The notes below the pieces were generated by a model. That model was not told the origin of the DNA, did not search any database, and saw only the letters and a list, made by a program, of their open reading frames with translations. Below, in pieces: positions 25,544-33,729 of a stretch of 64,000 nt of DNA. Source of the stretch: Actinosynnema sp040640215 (lineage in GTDB: Bacteria > Actinomycetota > Actinomycetes > Mycobacteriales > Pseudonocardiaceae); contig NZ_JBFABG010000004.1 of assembly GCF_040640215.1 (NCBI RefSeq), positions 372,001-436,000 on the forward strand, given 5' to 3'. Position numbers and translations under genes: made by a program. The stretch's first letter is position 1. Each line of letters begins with the position of its first letter.

Positions 25544-27337
25544 TTACCCGAGCGCGCCGAGGAACCGGGCCGACGCGTCGACCGCCGGTGCCGAGGAGTT
25601 GGTGCCCAGGAGCAGGGTCGCGAACGCGACGTCGCCTCGGTACCCGACGAACCAGCCGTGCGAGTTCGTGCCGTCCCCGAACTGGGCCGTGCCGGTCTTG
25701 CCCCGCACGTCCCCGAAGGGCCGCAACTGCGGCGCGGTGCCCGATTCGACCACCTCGCGCATCATCGCCCGCAGCGGCTCCAGCACCGCCGGCGTCGGCG
25801 CGGCCGGCTGGTGCCCGACCTTCGTCTCACGACCCCGCAGCACCACCGGCGTCGGCATCGAGCCCTTCGCCACGGTCGCCGCCACCAGCGCCATCCCGAA
25901 CGGACTGGCCAGCAGCTTGCCCTGGCCGAAGCCGTCCTCGGCGCGCTCCACCACGTCCGTCGCGGGCGGCACCGAGCCGGTGATCGTGGTGATCGCCGGG
26001 ATCTCGAAGTCGACGCCCAGGCCGAACTTGTCCGCCTGTCTGGTCAGCGCGTCGGCGGGCAGCCCGGCGGCGATCTGCGCGAACGTCGTGTTGCAGGAGA
26101 ACGCGAACGCGGAGTGCAGCGGGATGGTGCCCTTGTCGAAGTCGTGGTCGTTGGGCACGATCCGCCGCCCGTCGATGGTCATCCGCCCCGGGCAGGGCTG
26201 CGGGGAGTCGGCGGGGGTCCCGCCCTCCAGCGCCGCCGCCGCGGTGATGATCTTGAACGTGGAGCCCGGCGGGAAGCGCCCGGTCAACGCGATCGCGCCC
26301 TGCTCGTCGGCGGGCTTGTTCTGCGCCACCGCCAGCACCTCGCCGGTGGACGCGGCCAGCGCCACCAGCATCGCGGGCTCGGCGATCGGCTCCAGCGCGT
26401 CTTCCGCCGCCGTCTGCGCGGTCCGGCTGATCCCGGTCTGGATGGCCTGCGCCGGCTCGGCCGCGACGTCGTGCAGGTCCTCCACCTCGGTGCCGGCCGC
26501 GTTCACGGTGTAGATCCGCAGCCCGGACCGGCCCGAGATCTCCTCCTCGACGGCCTTGCGCACGGCCGGCAGCAGTTGCGACCCGAAGTCCCGCGCGGGC
26601 GCGAGCAACGACGTCCGGGTGGTGAACCGCACGCCCGGCAGCTCGTAGATCGCGGCCTTCACCGACTGGTAGTCGGCGTCCCGCAGCGCGGCCACCTGGT
26701 AGACCTGCCCGGCGGGCAGCTTCGCCACGCCGTCGGCGATGGACGCGGCGGTGATGGCCGGCTCGATCCGCCCCAGCGCGCCGGCCAGCGCGCCCGCGAC
26801 CGCCGGCAGGTCACCGGCCTGCGCCGGGTCGAGCAGGACCGACACCACCTGTTCGGGCGAGAGCAGCGCCACGCCGTCGCGGTCCAGCACAGGCGCGAGG
26901 GCCGGTTCGACCACCGTCGAGCCGATCGACTGCTGCGCGGCCAGTTTCGGGTGCACGAGCGAAGGTGCCCAGTGCACCTTCCAGGTGTCCTCCTCGCGCC
27001 GGAGGTCGAACTTCGTGTCGTAGGACCACACCCGGTCGTGCCCGAGGTCCCACTCCAGCTTCGCCGTCGCGTCCGCCGTCGACGACTCCCCGGCCGAGCG
27101 CACCTGCTGCACCGAAGCCCGGACGGCGGCCGGCTTCAGCACCTCGCGCACCTTGTCGAGCAGCTCCTCGGCCTTGCCCGGGTCGTCGGTCAACGCCGCC
27201 GCGCCGCCGACGTCACCGCCCGCGACCTTGCCGAGGAAGTCCCCCGCGACCTGGTCGGGCCCCGGCCGGGACGAGAAGAGCCCGCACCCACCGAGCACCA
27301 GCAGCAGGACGACGGCCAAGGCGGTCTTCCGAAGCAT
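25544..27337 (-). CDS. Penicillin-binding lipoprotein (class B transpeptidase, MecA_N type)
   Basis: The protein has 597 residues. A lipoprotein signal ends in LGGC (Cys18), followed by an NTF2-like MecA N-terminal domain (about 27-135), a PBP dimerisation domain (about 150-300) and a transpeptidase domain. The active-site motifs are STFK (Ser359-Lys362), SCN (414-416) and KTG (547-549). It should crosslink peptidoglycan outside the membrane; MecA-type pedestal domains are linked to low beta-lactam affinity in some families. From memory the order map, this gene, GNAT, ispG matches Rv2861c to Rv2868c, where Rv2864c is the equivalent lipoprotein. Confidence 0.92.
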   Translation of the reverse strand: MLRKTALAVVLLLVLGGCGLFSSRPGPDQVAGDFLGKVAGGDVGGAAALTDDPGKAEELLDKVREVLKPAAVRASVQQVRSAGESSTADATAKLEWDLGHDRVWSYDTKFDLRREEDTWKVHWAPSLVHPKLAAQQSIGSTVVEPALAPVLDRDGVALLSPEQVVSVLLDPAQAGDLPAVAGALAGALGRIEPAITAASIADGVAKLPAGQVYQVAALRDADYQSVKAAIYELPGVRFTTRTSLLAPARDFGSQLLPAVRKAVEEEISGRSGLRIYTVNAAGTEVEDLHDVAAEPAQAIQTGISRTAQTAAEDALEPIAEPAMLVALAASTGEVLAVAQNKPADEQGAIALTGRFPPGSTFKIITAAAALEGGTPADSPQPCPGRMTIDGRRIVPNDHDFDKGTIPLHSAFAFSCNTTFAQIAAGLPADALTRQADKFGLGVDFEIPAITTITGSVPPATDVVERAEDGFGQGKLLASPFGMALVAATVAKGSMPTPVVLRGRETKVGHQPAAPTPAVLEPLRAMMREVVESGTAPQLRPFGDVRGKTGTAQFGDGTNSHGWFVGYRGDVAFATLLLGTNSSAPAVDASARFLGALG

Positions 27338-27360
27338 CACGGTGCGAGTATGCCCAACCA

Positions 27361-28215
27361 CTAGAACAGCACGGTCGCGTACTGCCCCACCTGGGAGAAG
27401 CCGATCTTGCGGTACGCGGCCTTCGCGACGTCGTTGTAGCTGTTCACGTACAGTGACGCCGTCCGGCCCAGACCGCGCACCAGGCGCTCCGCCACGGCGG
27501 CCGTCCCGGTGGTCCCGATGCCGTGCCCGCGCCGGTCCGGTCGCACCCAGACGCCCTGGATCTGCCCGACCTCGCCCGACATCGCGCCGATCTCGGCCTT
27601 GAACACCACGTCGCCACCCTCGAACCGGGCGAACGCCCGCCCGCCGGCGATCAACTCGGCCACCCGGGCCCGGTAGGAGGCACCGCCGTCGTCCGCGCAC
27701 GGGTCGACCCCGACCTCTTCGACGAACATGGCTATCGCCGCGGGCAGGTACCGGTCCAACTCGTCCGGGCGCACCGGCCGCACCAACGGGTCGGCCGCCA
27801 CGGAGGGACTGCCGCCCAACGCCATCAGCGGTTGGTCGCCGCGCACCTCGCGCGCCGGGCCCCAGTCCGGGGCCAGCTCCTCCCACAGGCCGAGCACCTG
27901 CTCGGAGGGCCCGACCAGGGAGGAGCACATCCGCCCACGCCGCCGGGCCCGGTCCGCGAAGCCGCGCAGGGCGGAGGCGTTGCCGGCCAGCGGGATCAGG
28001 TTGGGCCCGGCGAAGCACAGGGCGTCCACCCGCCCGCCGCGCAGCGAGCGGTGGTCGTAGGCCCACACCTCGCCACCCAGCCGCCACGGGTCCAACCCGG
28101 CCACTTCGACGCGCGCGGCCACCATGCACGAGGCCACCGGGTCGTTCGCCAGCACCGCGAGGACCTCGTTCAGGTCCCGCTCGTCCAGGAGCCGCGCACC
28201 GGCCAGCCTCAACAC
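27361..28215 (-). CDS. GNAT-family N-acetyltransferase
   Basis: The 284-residue protein has a poorly conserved N-terminal half with a DUF4081-like look (PVASCMVAARVEVAGLDP) and a C-terminal GNAT domain. Motif A is IQGVWVRPDRRGHGIGTTGT (acetyl-CoA pyrophosphate loop RRGHGIGT) and the closing strand is SLYVNSYNDVAKAAYRKIGF. The substrate is unknown. It starts at GTG 28215. Position directly before ispG equals that of Rv2867c in M. tuberculosis, which suggests a conserved but undefined link to the neighbours. Confidence 0.88.
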   Translation of the reverse strand: MLRLAGARLLDERDLNEVLAVLANDPVASCMVAARVEVAGLDPWRLGGEVWAYDHRSLRGGRVDALCFAGPNLIPLAGNASALRGFADRARRRGRMCSSLVGPSEQVLGLWEELAPDWGPAREVRGDQPLMALGGSPSVAADPLVRPVRPDELDRYLPAAIAMFVEEVGVDPCADDGGASYRARVAELIAGGRAFARFEGGDVVFKAEIGAMSGEVGQIQGVWVRPDRRGHGIGTTGTAAVAERLVRGLGRTASLYVNSYNDVAKAAYRKIGFSQVGQYATVLF

Positions 28216-28284
28216 GGTTCAAGCCTGCCAGACAGAACGCATTCCACGCGCGTCAGCCACCCGCTCAGCTCAGCCGGCGGCGAT

Positions 28285-28377
28285 CACCCAACCGACGGTA
28301 GTCCGTTCGCCACCCAACCGACGGTAACCCCGCACCACTCAGCCGACAGCACACACCCATCGGCTCAGCCGACGGTC
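28285..28377. repeat. Four-copy imperfect 26-bp repeat at the 3' end of ispG
   Basis: CACCCAACCGACGGTA occurs at 28285 and 28311. Related blocks (CACTCAGCCGACAGCA, GGCTCAGCCGACGGTC) occur at 28336 and 28362, giving a period of 25-26 bases. The last copy runs into the final codons of ispG. It seems to have spread out of the gene end by slippage. Confidence 0.6.
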
Positions 28378-29525
28378 ACCACCGGCTCCCCGCCACCCTC
28401 GACAGCCTCACCCATCTCCTCGGCGAGCCGCATGGCCTCTTCGATCAACGTCTCCACGATCTGGTGCTCGGGCACGGTCTTGATGACCTTGCCCTTGACG
28501 AAGATCTGGCCCTTGCCGTTGCCCGAGGCGACACCCAGGTCGGCTTCACGCGCCTCCCCCGGCCCGTTCACCACGCAGCCCATGACGGCCACGCGCAGCG
28601 GCACCTCCATGCCCTCCAGGCCGGCCGTGACCTGCTCCGCGAGCGTGTACACGTCCACCTGGGCCCGACCGCACGACGGGCACGACACGATCTCCAACTT
28701 CCGGGGCCGCAGGTTGAGCGACTGGAGGATCTGGTGGCCGACCTTCACCTCCTCCACCGGAGGAGCCGACAGCGAGACCCGGATCGTGTCCCCGATCCCC
28801 TGCCGCAACAGCGCGCCGAACGCCACCGCCGACTTGATCGTCCCCTGGAACGCCGGACCGGCCTCGGTCACGCCCAGGTGCAACGGGTAGTCGCACTGCT
28901 CGGCCAGCAGCTCGTACGCCCGCACCATCACCACGGGGTCGTTGTGCTTCACCGAGATCTTCAGGTCGTGGAAGTCGTGCTCGGCGAACAACGACGCCTC
29001 CCACAGCGCCGACTCCGCCAACGCCTCCGGTGTCGCCTTCCCGTACTTCGCCATCAACCGAGGATCCAACGACCCCGCGTTGACCCCGATCCGGATCGGG
29101 GTCCCCCGGTCCCGCGCCGCCGCCGCGATCTCGCGCACCTTGTCGTCGAACTTCTTGATGTTGCCCGGGTTCACCCGGACCGCCGCGCACCCCGCCTCGA
29201 TCGCCGCGAACACGTACTTCGGCTGGAAGTGGATGTCCGCGATCACCGGGATCTGCGACTTCCGCGCGATCGCCGACAACGCGTCCGCGTCGTCCTGGGA
29301 CGGACACGCCACCCGCACGATGTCGCAACCCGCCGCCGTCAACTCCGCGATCTGCTGCAACGTCGCGTTGACGTCCGCCGTCACCGTCGTCGTCATCGAC
29401 TGGACCGACACCGGGAACTCGCTGCCCACGCCCACCGACCCGACCATCAACTGCCGGGTCTTGCGCCGCTCGGACAACACGGGAGGCGGCAATGCCGGAA
29501 TCCCGAGCATCACGCCGTCACTCAT
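28365..29525 (-). CDS. ispG: 4-hydroxy-3-methylbut-2-en-1-yl diphosphate synthase
   Basis: This is the 4Fe-4S enzyme of the MEP isoprenoid route; it converts MEcPP to HMBPP. The 386-residue protein has the TIM-barrel entry QSMTTTVTADVNATLQQIAE and NPGNIKKFDDKV with NAGSLD. The cluster ligands lie in VSCPSCGRAQVDVYTLAEQV (CxxC) and VMGCVVNGPGEAREADLG. It lacks the extra insert domain of plant/chlamydial GcpE, as expected. The gene is followed on the same strand (reading right to left) by the GNAT gene and preceded by the site-2 protease, 28 bp apart. Confidence 0.97.
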   Translation of the reverse strand: MSDGVMLGIPALPPPVLSERRKTRQLMVGSVGVGSEFPVSVQSMTTTVTADVNATLQQIAELTAAGCDIVRVACPSQDDADALSAIARKSQIPVIADIHFQPKYVFAAIEAGCAAVRVNPGNIKKFDDKVREIAAAARDRGTPIRIGVNAGSLDPRLMAKYGKATPEALAESALWEASLFAEHDFHDLKISVKHNDPVVMVRAYELLAEQCDYPLHLGVTEAGPAFQGTIKSAVAFGALLRQGIGDTIRVSLSAPPVEEVKVGHQILQSLNLRPRKLEIVSCPSCGRAQVDVYTLAEQVTAGLEGMEVPLRVAVMGCVVNGPGEAREADLGVASGNGKGQIFVKGKVIKTVPEHQIVETLIEEAMRLAEEMGEAVEGGGEPVVTVG

Positions 29526-29553
29526 GAAAAAACACCTCTCACCGTCGCGAGGA

Positions 29554-30747
29554 TCACTGGAGCCGGATGGGGTTCACGATGTCCGCGGTCACCGTCAGCA
29601 GCGTCACCGCGCCACCGACGAAGATCACGAAGTAGGTCAGCGGCAGCAGCCGCAGGTAGTTGACCGGCGCGCCGGCGGGCATCCCGCGCAGCTTCCGAAT
29701 CCAGTTTCGCACCCGTTCGTACAGGTTGACGGCGATGTGACCACCGTCAAGCGGCAGCAGGGGCAGGAGGTTGAACACGCCGACGAAGAAGTTCAGCCCG
29801 GCCAGCATCAGCCAGAAGAACGGCCACAGCCCCCGCTCGACGGCCTCGCCGCCCAGCCGCGACGCACCGACCACGCTGACCGGCGACTCGATGTCCCGCT
29901 CCGCACCGCCGATGGCCTTGACGACGGCCGGGATCTTCTCCGGGAACTTCAGCAGGCCCTTCCACGTGTTCTCGAACATGTCGCCGGTGTACGAAACAGC
30001 GGCTCCGACGCCGGTGATCGCGTTGTACTCGAACTCCCGCTGCTGCACGACGCCGATGGCACCGACCTCCCGCGTGTACTTCGAGCCGTCGGTCCGCTGG
30101 TACTCACGGTCGACCCGGGCCACGTCCACCGTGAGCGTCAGCGTCTGGTCGCCGCGCCGGACGGTGAAGTCGGTGGTGCCGAACCGGTCGCGGGTCGATT
30201 TGAGGACCTCGGCCCAGGTGGGCGTGGCCACCCCGCCGACCGCGGTGATCTCGTCACCGGGCCGGAACCCGGCCTGCCCGGCCGGCGACGTGTCACCGGG
30301 GGCGCAGTCCGGCTTGCCGACGCTCTGCACGCACGGCGCGACCTCCTCGATGACCGCCGTGTTGCGCAGGTTGGGCATCCCGATGAAGACGGCCATCAAG
30401 TACAGGATGAGGAAGCCGAGGATGAAGTGCGTGACGGAGCCCGCGCTCAGCACGACGACCCGCTTCCACGTCTTCTGCCGGTAGAAGGCGCGGTGCTGGT
30501 CCTCGGGGCGCACCTCGTCCAGCGCGGTCATGCCGGTGATCTCGCAGAACCCGCCGGCCGGGATCGCCTTCAGCCCGTACTCGGTCTCGCCGCGCCGGAA
30601 CGACCAGATCTTCGGCCCGAACCCGATGAAGTACCGGGTCACCTTCATGCCGAACATCTTCGCGGTGGCCAGGTGGCCCAGTTCGTGCAGCGCGATCGAG
30701 ATCCCGATCAAGAGGGCGAAGAGCAGGATGCCCAGGAAGAAGACCAC
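29554..30747 (-). CDS. rip1: Site-2 (M50, RseP/Rip1-like) intramembrane zinc protease
   Basis: This 397-residue integral membrane protease cuts transmembrane anti-sigma factors and division proteins. The first helix carries HELGH (residues 21-25) and the third ligand Asp is in LLPLLPLDGGHIAVNLYE. Between them is a PDZ-like domain (about 150-230; SPAGQAGFRPGDEITAVGGV). GTG 30747 lies 3 bases from the dxr stop, so the pair is co-transcribed. In M. tuberculosis Rip1 (Rv2869c) lies in the same place between gcpE and dxr. The likely substrates are anti-sigma factors, none of which are in the window. Confidence 0.95.
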   Translation of the reverse strand: MVFFLGILLFALLIGISIALHELGHLATAKMFGMKVTRYFIGFGPKIWSFRRGETEYGLKAIPAGGFCEITGMTALDEVRPEDQHRAFYRQKTWKRVVVLSAGSVTHFILGFLILYLMAVFIGMPNLRNTAVIEEVAPCVQSVGKPDCAPGDTSPAGQAGFRPGDEITAVGGVATPTWAEVLKSTRDRFGTTDFTVRRGDQTLTLTVDVARVDREYQRTDGSKYTREVGAIGVVQQREFEYNAITGVGAAVSYTGDMFENTWKGLLKFPEKIPAVVKAIGGAERDIESPVSVVGASRLGGEAVERGLWPFFWLMLAGLNFFVGVFNLLPLLPLDGGHIAVNLYERVRNWIRKLRGMPAGAPVNYLRLLPLTYFVIFVGGAVTLLTVTADIVNPIRLQ

Positions 30748-30750
30748 GGT

Positions 30751-31971
30751 TCAGACCTTTCCAGACCCCACCGAAGTGGCCACGAGTTCCCGCGCCCGCG
30801 TCCGGGCCCAATCTTCGGCGGCGAGCACCTCGGCGACGTCAGAGGGCTCGCGAGCCCACCCGCCCGCTTCCGCCAGCACCCGCTCCACCGTGTCCACGAT
30901 GGACGTGAAAGACGTGCCACCGCCGAGGAACACCGCGACGGCCTCCTCGTTGGCGGCGTTGTAGACGGCGGGCAGGCAGCCCCCGCCGGAGCCCGCCTCC
31001 CGGGCCAGCCGGACCGCGGGGAAGACGGAGTCGTCCAGCGGTTCGAAGGTCCAGGCGGTCGGTGCCTCGAAGGTACACGCGGCAGCCGCGCCGGGGACCC
31101 GCTCCGGCCAGCCCAGGGCCAGCGCGATCGGCAGCCGCATGTCCGGCGGGCTGGCCTGCGCGAGCGTGGAGCCGTCCGCGAAGGTCACCATCGAGTGGAT
31201 GACCGACTGGGGGTGCACCACCACGTCGATCCGCGCGTAGGGGACGTCGAACAGGAGGTGCGCCTCGATCAGCTCCAACCCCTTGTTGACCAGGGTCGCG
31301 GAGTTGACGGTGATGACCGGGCCCATGGACCAGGTCGGGTGCGCCATCGCCTGGGCCGCCGTGACCCCGGCCAGTTCGGCCCGCGACCGCCCCCGGAAGG
31401 GCCCGCCGGACGCCGTCAGCACCAGCCGCCCGACCTCGTCCCGCCGCCCGCCGCGCAGGCACTGCGCCAACGCCGAGTGCTCGGAGTCCACCGGCACGAT
31501 CTGACCGGGCCGGGCCGCCTTGAGCACCAGCGGCCCGCCGGCGATCAGCGACTCCTTGTTCGCCAGCGCGAGCGTGGCCCCGCTCGCCAGGGCCCGCAGC
31601 GTCGGTTCCAGCCCGATCGACCCGGTGATCCCGTTCAGCACCACGTCGGCGGGCACCGCGTCGACCAGGTCCACCATCGCGGACGGCCCGGCGAAGATGC
31701 GGGGCAGCTTGAACTGCCCGGACGAGTACCCGCGCCGCTGCGCCTCGGCGTACAGCGCCAGGGTCACGTCCTCGACCGCCGTGGCCCTGGCGACGGCCAC
31801 GGCGGAGACCCCGAACTCCACGGCCTGGGAGGCCAGCAGGGCGGGATCGGACCCGCCCGCGGCCAGCCCGACCACGGAGAAGCGCTCCCGGTTGGCGGCG
31901 ACGACGTCGAGGGCCTGGGTACCAATCGACCCGGTGGACCCGAGGACCAGGACCGTACGTGGTGTGCTCAT
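30751..31971 (-). CDS. dxr: 1-deoxy-D-xylulose 5-phosphate reductoisomerase
   Basis: This is the committed MEP pathway step, an NADPH-dependent rearrangement of DXP to MEP and the fosmidomycin target. The 406-residue protein has the NADPH motif LVLGSTGSIGTQALDVV, the LANKESLIAGGPLVL region, the metal/substrate loop VPVDSEHSALAQCLRG (Asp-Ser-Glu-His) and a catalytic SASGGPFRGRSR loop. ATG 31971 is placed at MSTPRTVLV; the upstream in-frame extension has no similarity. It sits in one unit with rip1 and ispG, so two MEP genes flank the protease. Confidence 0.96.
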   Translation of the reverse strand: MSTPRTVLVLGSTGSIGTQALDVVAANRERFSVVGLAAGGSDPALLASQAVEFGVSAVAVARATAVEDVTLALYAEAQRRGYSSGQFKLPRIFAGPSAMVDLVDAVPADVVLNGITGSIGLEPTLRALASGATLALANKESLIAGGPLVLKAARPGQIVPVDSEHSALAQCLRGGRRDEVGRLVLTASGGPFRGRSRAELAGVTAAQAMAHPTWSMGPVITVNSATLVNKGLELIEAHLLFDVPYARIDVVVHPQSVIHSMVTFADGSTLAQASPPDMRLPIALALGWPERVPGAAAACTFEAPTAWTFEPLDDSVFPAVRLAREAGSGGGCLPAVYNAANEEAVAVFLGGGTSFTSIVDTVERVLAEAGGWAREPSDVAEVLAAEDWARTRARELVATSVGSGKV

Positions 31972-32128
31972 CACCAACCATTCTTCCGGAACCAACCTGA
32001 TAGCCCACACAGCGGTACTCAGGTCACATAACGGTAACGCAGGAGTGGCTTGACCCAAACGTGGGCAACCCCTGATCAAGAGCCGCTACGGATTCCGCTC
32101 GTGACGGCCATCAGGAAGGAGACCCTTC

Positions 32129-32395
32129 GTGGGCATCTTGGGTTGGATCATCCTTGGCCTCATCGCAGGCGCCATCGCCAAGGCCATCATGCCTGGCCGC
32201 GACCCCGGTGGCATCATCATCACCATGCTGCTGGGCATTGTCGGCGCGATCGTCGGAGGGTTCATCGGCCAGGCGCTCTTCGGCACGGACATCAACACGT
32301 TCTTCAGCCTCAGCACCTGGCTACTGGCCATCCTCGGCTCGCTGGTCGTCCTGGGCATCTACCGCCTCGTGACCGGCAATCGAGCTCGCGCATAG
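32129..32395 (+). CDS. GlsB/YeaQ/YmgE-family small membrane protein
   Basis: This 88-residue protein has three hydrophobic helices with Gly-rich faces. It begins MGILGWIILGLIAGAIAKAI, then PGRDPGGIIITMLLGIVGAI and VGGFIGQALFG, the standard transglycosylase-associated (GlsB) family pattern. In other bacteria these are stress-induced envelope proteins of unclear mechanism. The GTG start has an excellent GGAAGGAG site. Its final codons and TAG stop form part of the first hairpin of the 6C RNA. Confidence 0.92.
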   Translation: MGILGWIILGLIAGAIAKAIMPGRDPGGIIITMLLGIVGAIVGGFIGQALFGTDINTFFSLSTWLLAILGSLVVLGIYRLVTGNRARA

Positions 32396-32465
32396 CGCGT
32401 CCCCCCCGCGCTGCGCGACCACAAGCACCCCCGCCGACTTCCCCCCTGTCGGCGGGGGTGCTTTT
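32387..32465 (+). ncRNA. 6C RNA (two C-loop hairpins)
   Basis: Hairpin 1 (32387-32417) pairs CGCG...AGCGCG with CGCGCTGCGCG and exposes a T plus six C residues (32401-32406). Hairpin 2 has a perfect 15-bp stem (32424-32438 with 32448-32462) around TTCCCCCCT, again six C residues, and is followed by TTTT. Two hairpins each with a C6 loop, the second acting as terminator, is exactly the actinobacterial 6C motif. The mycobacterial example (B11) represses targets through its C-rich loops pairing with G-rich ribosome sites. Here the 5' hairpin overlaps the GlsB stop codon, so the RNA may be read through from, or processed from, that mRNA. Confidence 0.85.
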
Positions 32466-32485
32466 ACGCGTGAAACAGAGCACCG

Positions 32486-32620
32486 AGCGTCGTGTTCTCC
32501 CCGTACGGCCTGCGCACCGCGAACCGCGCTTGGTCAGGTGGTGCAAGCACACTTTCCGCTTGCACCACCTGACCAAGGGTGGTTGTCTCCGTCCAGGCCG
32601 TACGGGGAGAACACGACGCT
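32486..32620. repeat. 135-bp nested perfect palindrome
   Basis: The outer arms 32486-32512 and 32594-32620 are a perfect 27-bp inverted repeat (core TTCTCCCCGTACGG). Inside, after 16 unpaired bases on each side, the arms 32529-32548 and 32558-32577 form a second perfect 20-bp inverted repeat (core GGTCAGGTGGTGC) with a 9-base loop. The right outer arm runs into TTTT. It starts 20 bases after the 6C RNA. No ORF or transposase is associated; it looks like a mobile miniature element, a structured RNA or a protein-binding cruciform. Confidence 0.85.
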
Positions 32621-32623
32621 TTT

Positions 32624-33072
32624 CCCTTCCCCTGGCGGCCTGCCCAGCGGCGAGCGTGGTCGTGAACGCGGCTCCCCCGCCTGCCCGCCCGCACACTTCC
32701 AGCCCCAAAACCGCAGCTAGACGCGGCCTCCGGCCCCCGACACCATCATCTCACGGGGTACCGACAGCCAGCCTCGCCGCACCCTTGGCTACGCCCTCAG
32801 CCATGCTCGCGACATCAACACTTCCGCACCGCCAAAAGCGCCCACACCACCTGGGCCGCACATCATCAGGGTGCCCACGCGACCCACCATTAGTGCATTT
32901 GCCGGAACGGCCCGAACACCCCTCGAACGTCCCTCGAACATTCCGCCAGGAAAACGACGCACGCCCCCTCGTCGCATTCCGGACAAAACTCCCCCGAGCC
33001 CGTCCGAATCGACTAAACGTCACCGTCTTCACATCACCCACCGCGATCAGAAAACGACCGCGGGTCACGCAT
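32624..33072. other. Non-coding C-rich spacer
   Basis: About 450 bases between the nested palindrome and the response regulator gene. The plus strand is C-rich and G-poor; open frames on either strand lack family similarity and ribosome sites. No repeat or promoter stands out. Confidence 0.5.
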
Positions 33073-33729
33073 TCACCCGGCCAAGCCGGCATCGCGGGCC
33101 AACAACGCGGCCTGCACCCGGTTCGTCAATCCCAACTTCGCCAGCAACCGGCTCACGTAGGTCTTCACAGTTGCCTCACTCATGTGCAGCCGCTGCCCCA
33201 CATCCGCGTTGGACATGCCGAGCCCCAGCAGGGCGAGCACCTCCACCTCGCGCTCGGTCAGCCCGGCCACCTGCCGCATGGCCTCCTGCCGCCGGGGCTG
33301 ACCGACTTCCGCGACCATCCCCACCACCCGGCTGGTGACCATGGGTGACAGGTACGCCTCGCCCAGGTGAACCGCCCGGACCGCTCGCAGCAGCTCTTCC
33401 GGCGCGGAATCCTTCAGCAGGAAGCCCGCCGCGCCGTCCGACAGCGCGCGCACGATGTTGTCGTCCTCGCCGAACGTGGTGAGCATCACCACGCGCACCG
33501 ACGGTGCGACCGCCTTGAGCTCACGCGCCGCCGCCAGCCCGTCCAGCCGGGGCATCCGGATGTCGAGCACCGCCACGTCGATCCTCCGCTCCAGGGCGAT
33601 CCGCACGGCCTCCCGGCCGTCCCCGGCCTCGGCCACGAGCTCGATGTCGTCGGCAGTGCCGAGAATCGCCTTGATGCCGGCCCGCATCAGCGGTTCGTCG
33701 TCGGCGATCAGTACCCGGATCAACGTCAC
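33073..33729 (-). CDS. NarL/LuxR-family response regulator
   Basis: The 218-residue protein has a receiver domain (LIADDEPLMRAG acidic pair, phosphoacceptor Asp56 in AVLDIRMPRLDG, Thr in VVMLTTFGEDDN, Lys in GFLLKDSAPEE). Its C-terminal LuxR helix-turn-helix reads LTEREVEVLALLGLGMSNAD and LHMSEATVKTYVSRLLAKLG. The GTG start overlaps the stop of the upstream kinase gene as GTGA, giving translational coupling. It is the output partner of the kinase at 33726-35357. No nearby target is evident. Confidence 0.94.
   Translation of the reverse strand: MTLIRVLIADDEPLMRAGIKAILGTADDIELVAEAGDGREAVRIALERRIDVAVLDIRMPRLDGLAAARELKAVAPSVRVVMLTTFGEDDNIVRALSDGAAGFLLKDSAPEELLRAVRAVHLGEAYLSPMVTSRVVGMVAEVGQPRRQEAMRQVAGLTEREVEVLALLGLGMSNADVGQRLHMSEATVKTYVSRLLAKLGLTNRVQAALLARDAGLAG

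Noticed and set aside
28285..28377. Possible CRISPR-like repeats
   Set aside because: The spacing leaves only about 10 bases between units, units are imperfect and no cas gene is present.
28942..32031. A 1029-codon plus-strand open frame opposite ispG, rip1 and dxr
   Set aside because: A shadow of three well-conserved minus-strand genes in GC-rich DNA.
32486..32620. Insertion sequence ends
   Set aside because: The arms enclose only about 80 bases with no transposase and I see no target-site duplication; kept as an unexplained palindrome instead.
32751..33092. A 113-codon minus-strand ORF between the palindrome and the response regulator
   Set aside because: No ribosome site, no family similarity and composition explained by the strand bias of the spacer.
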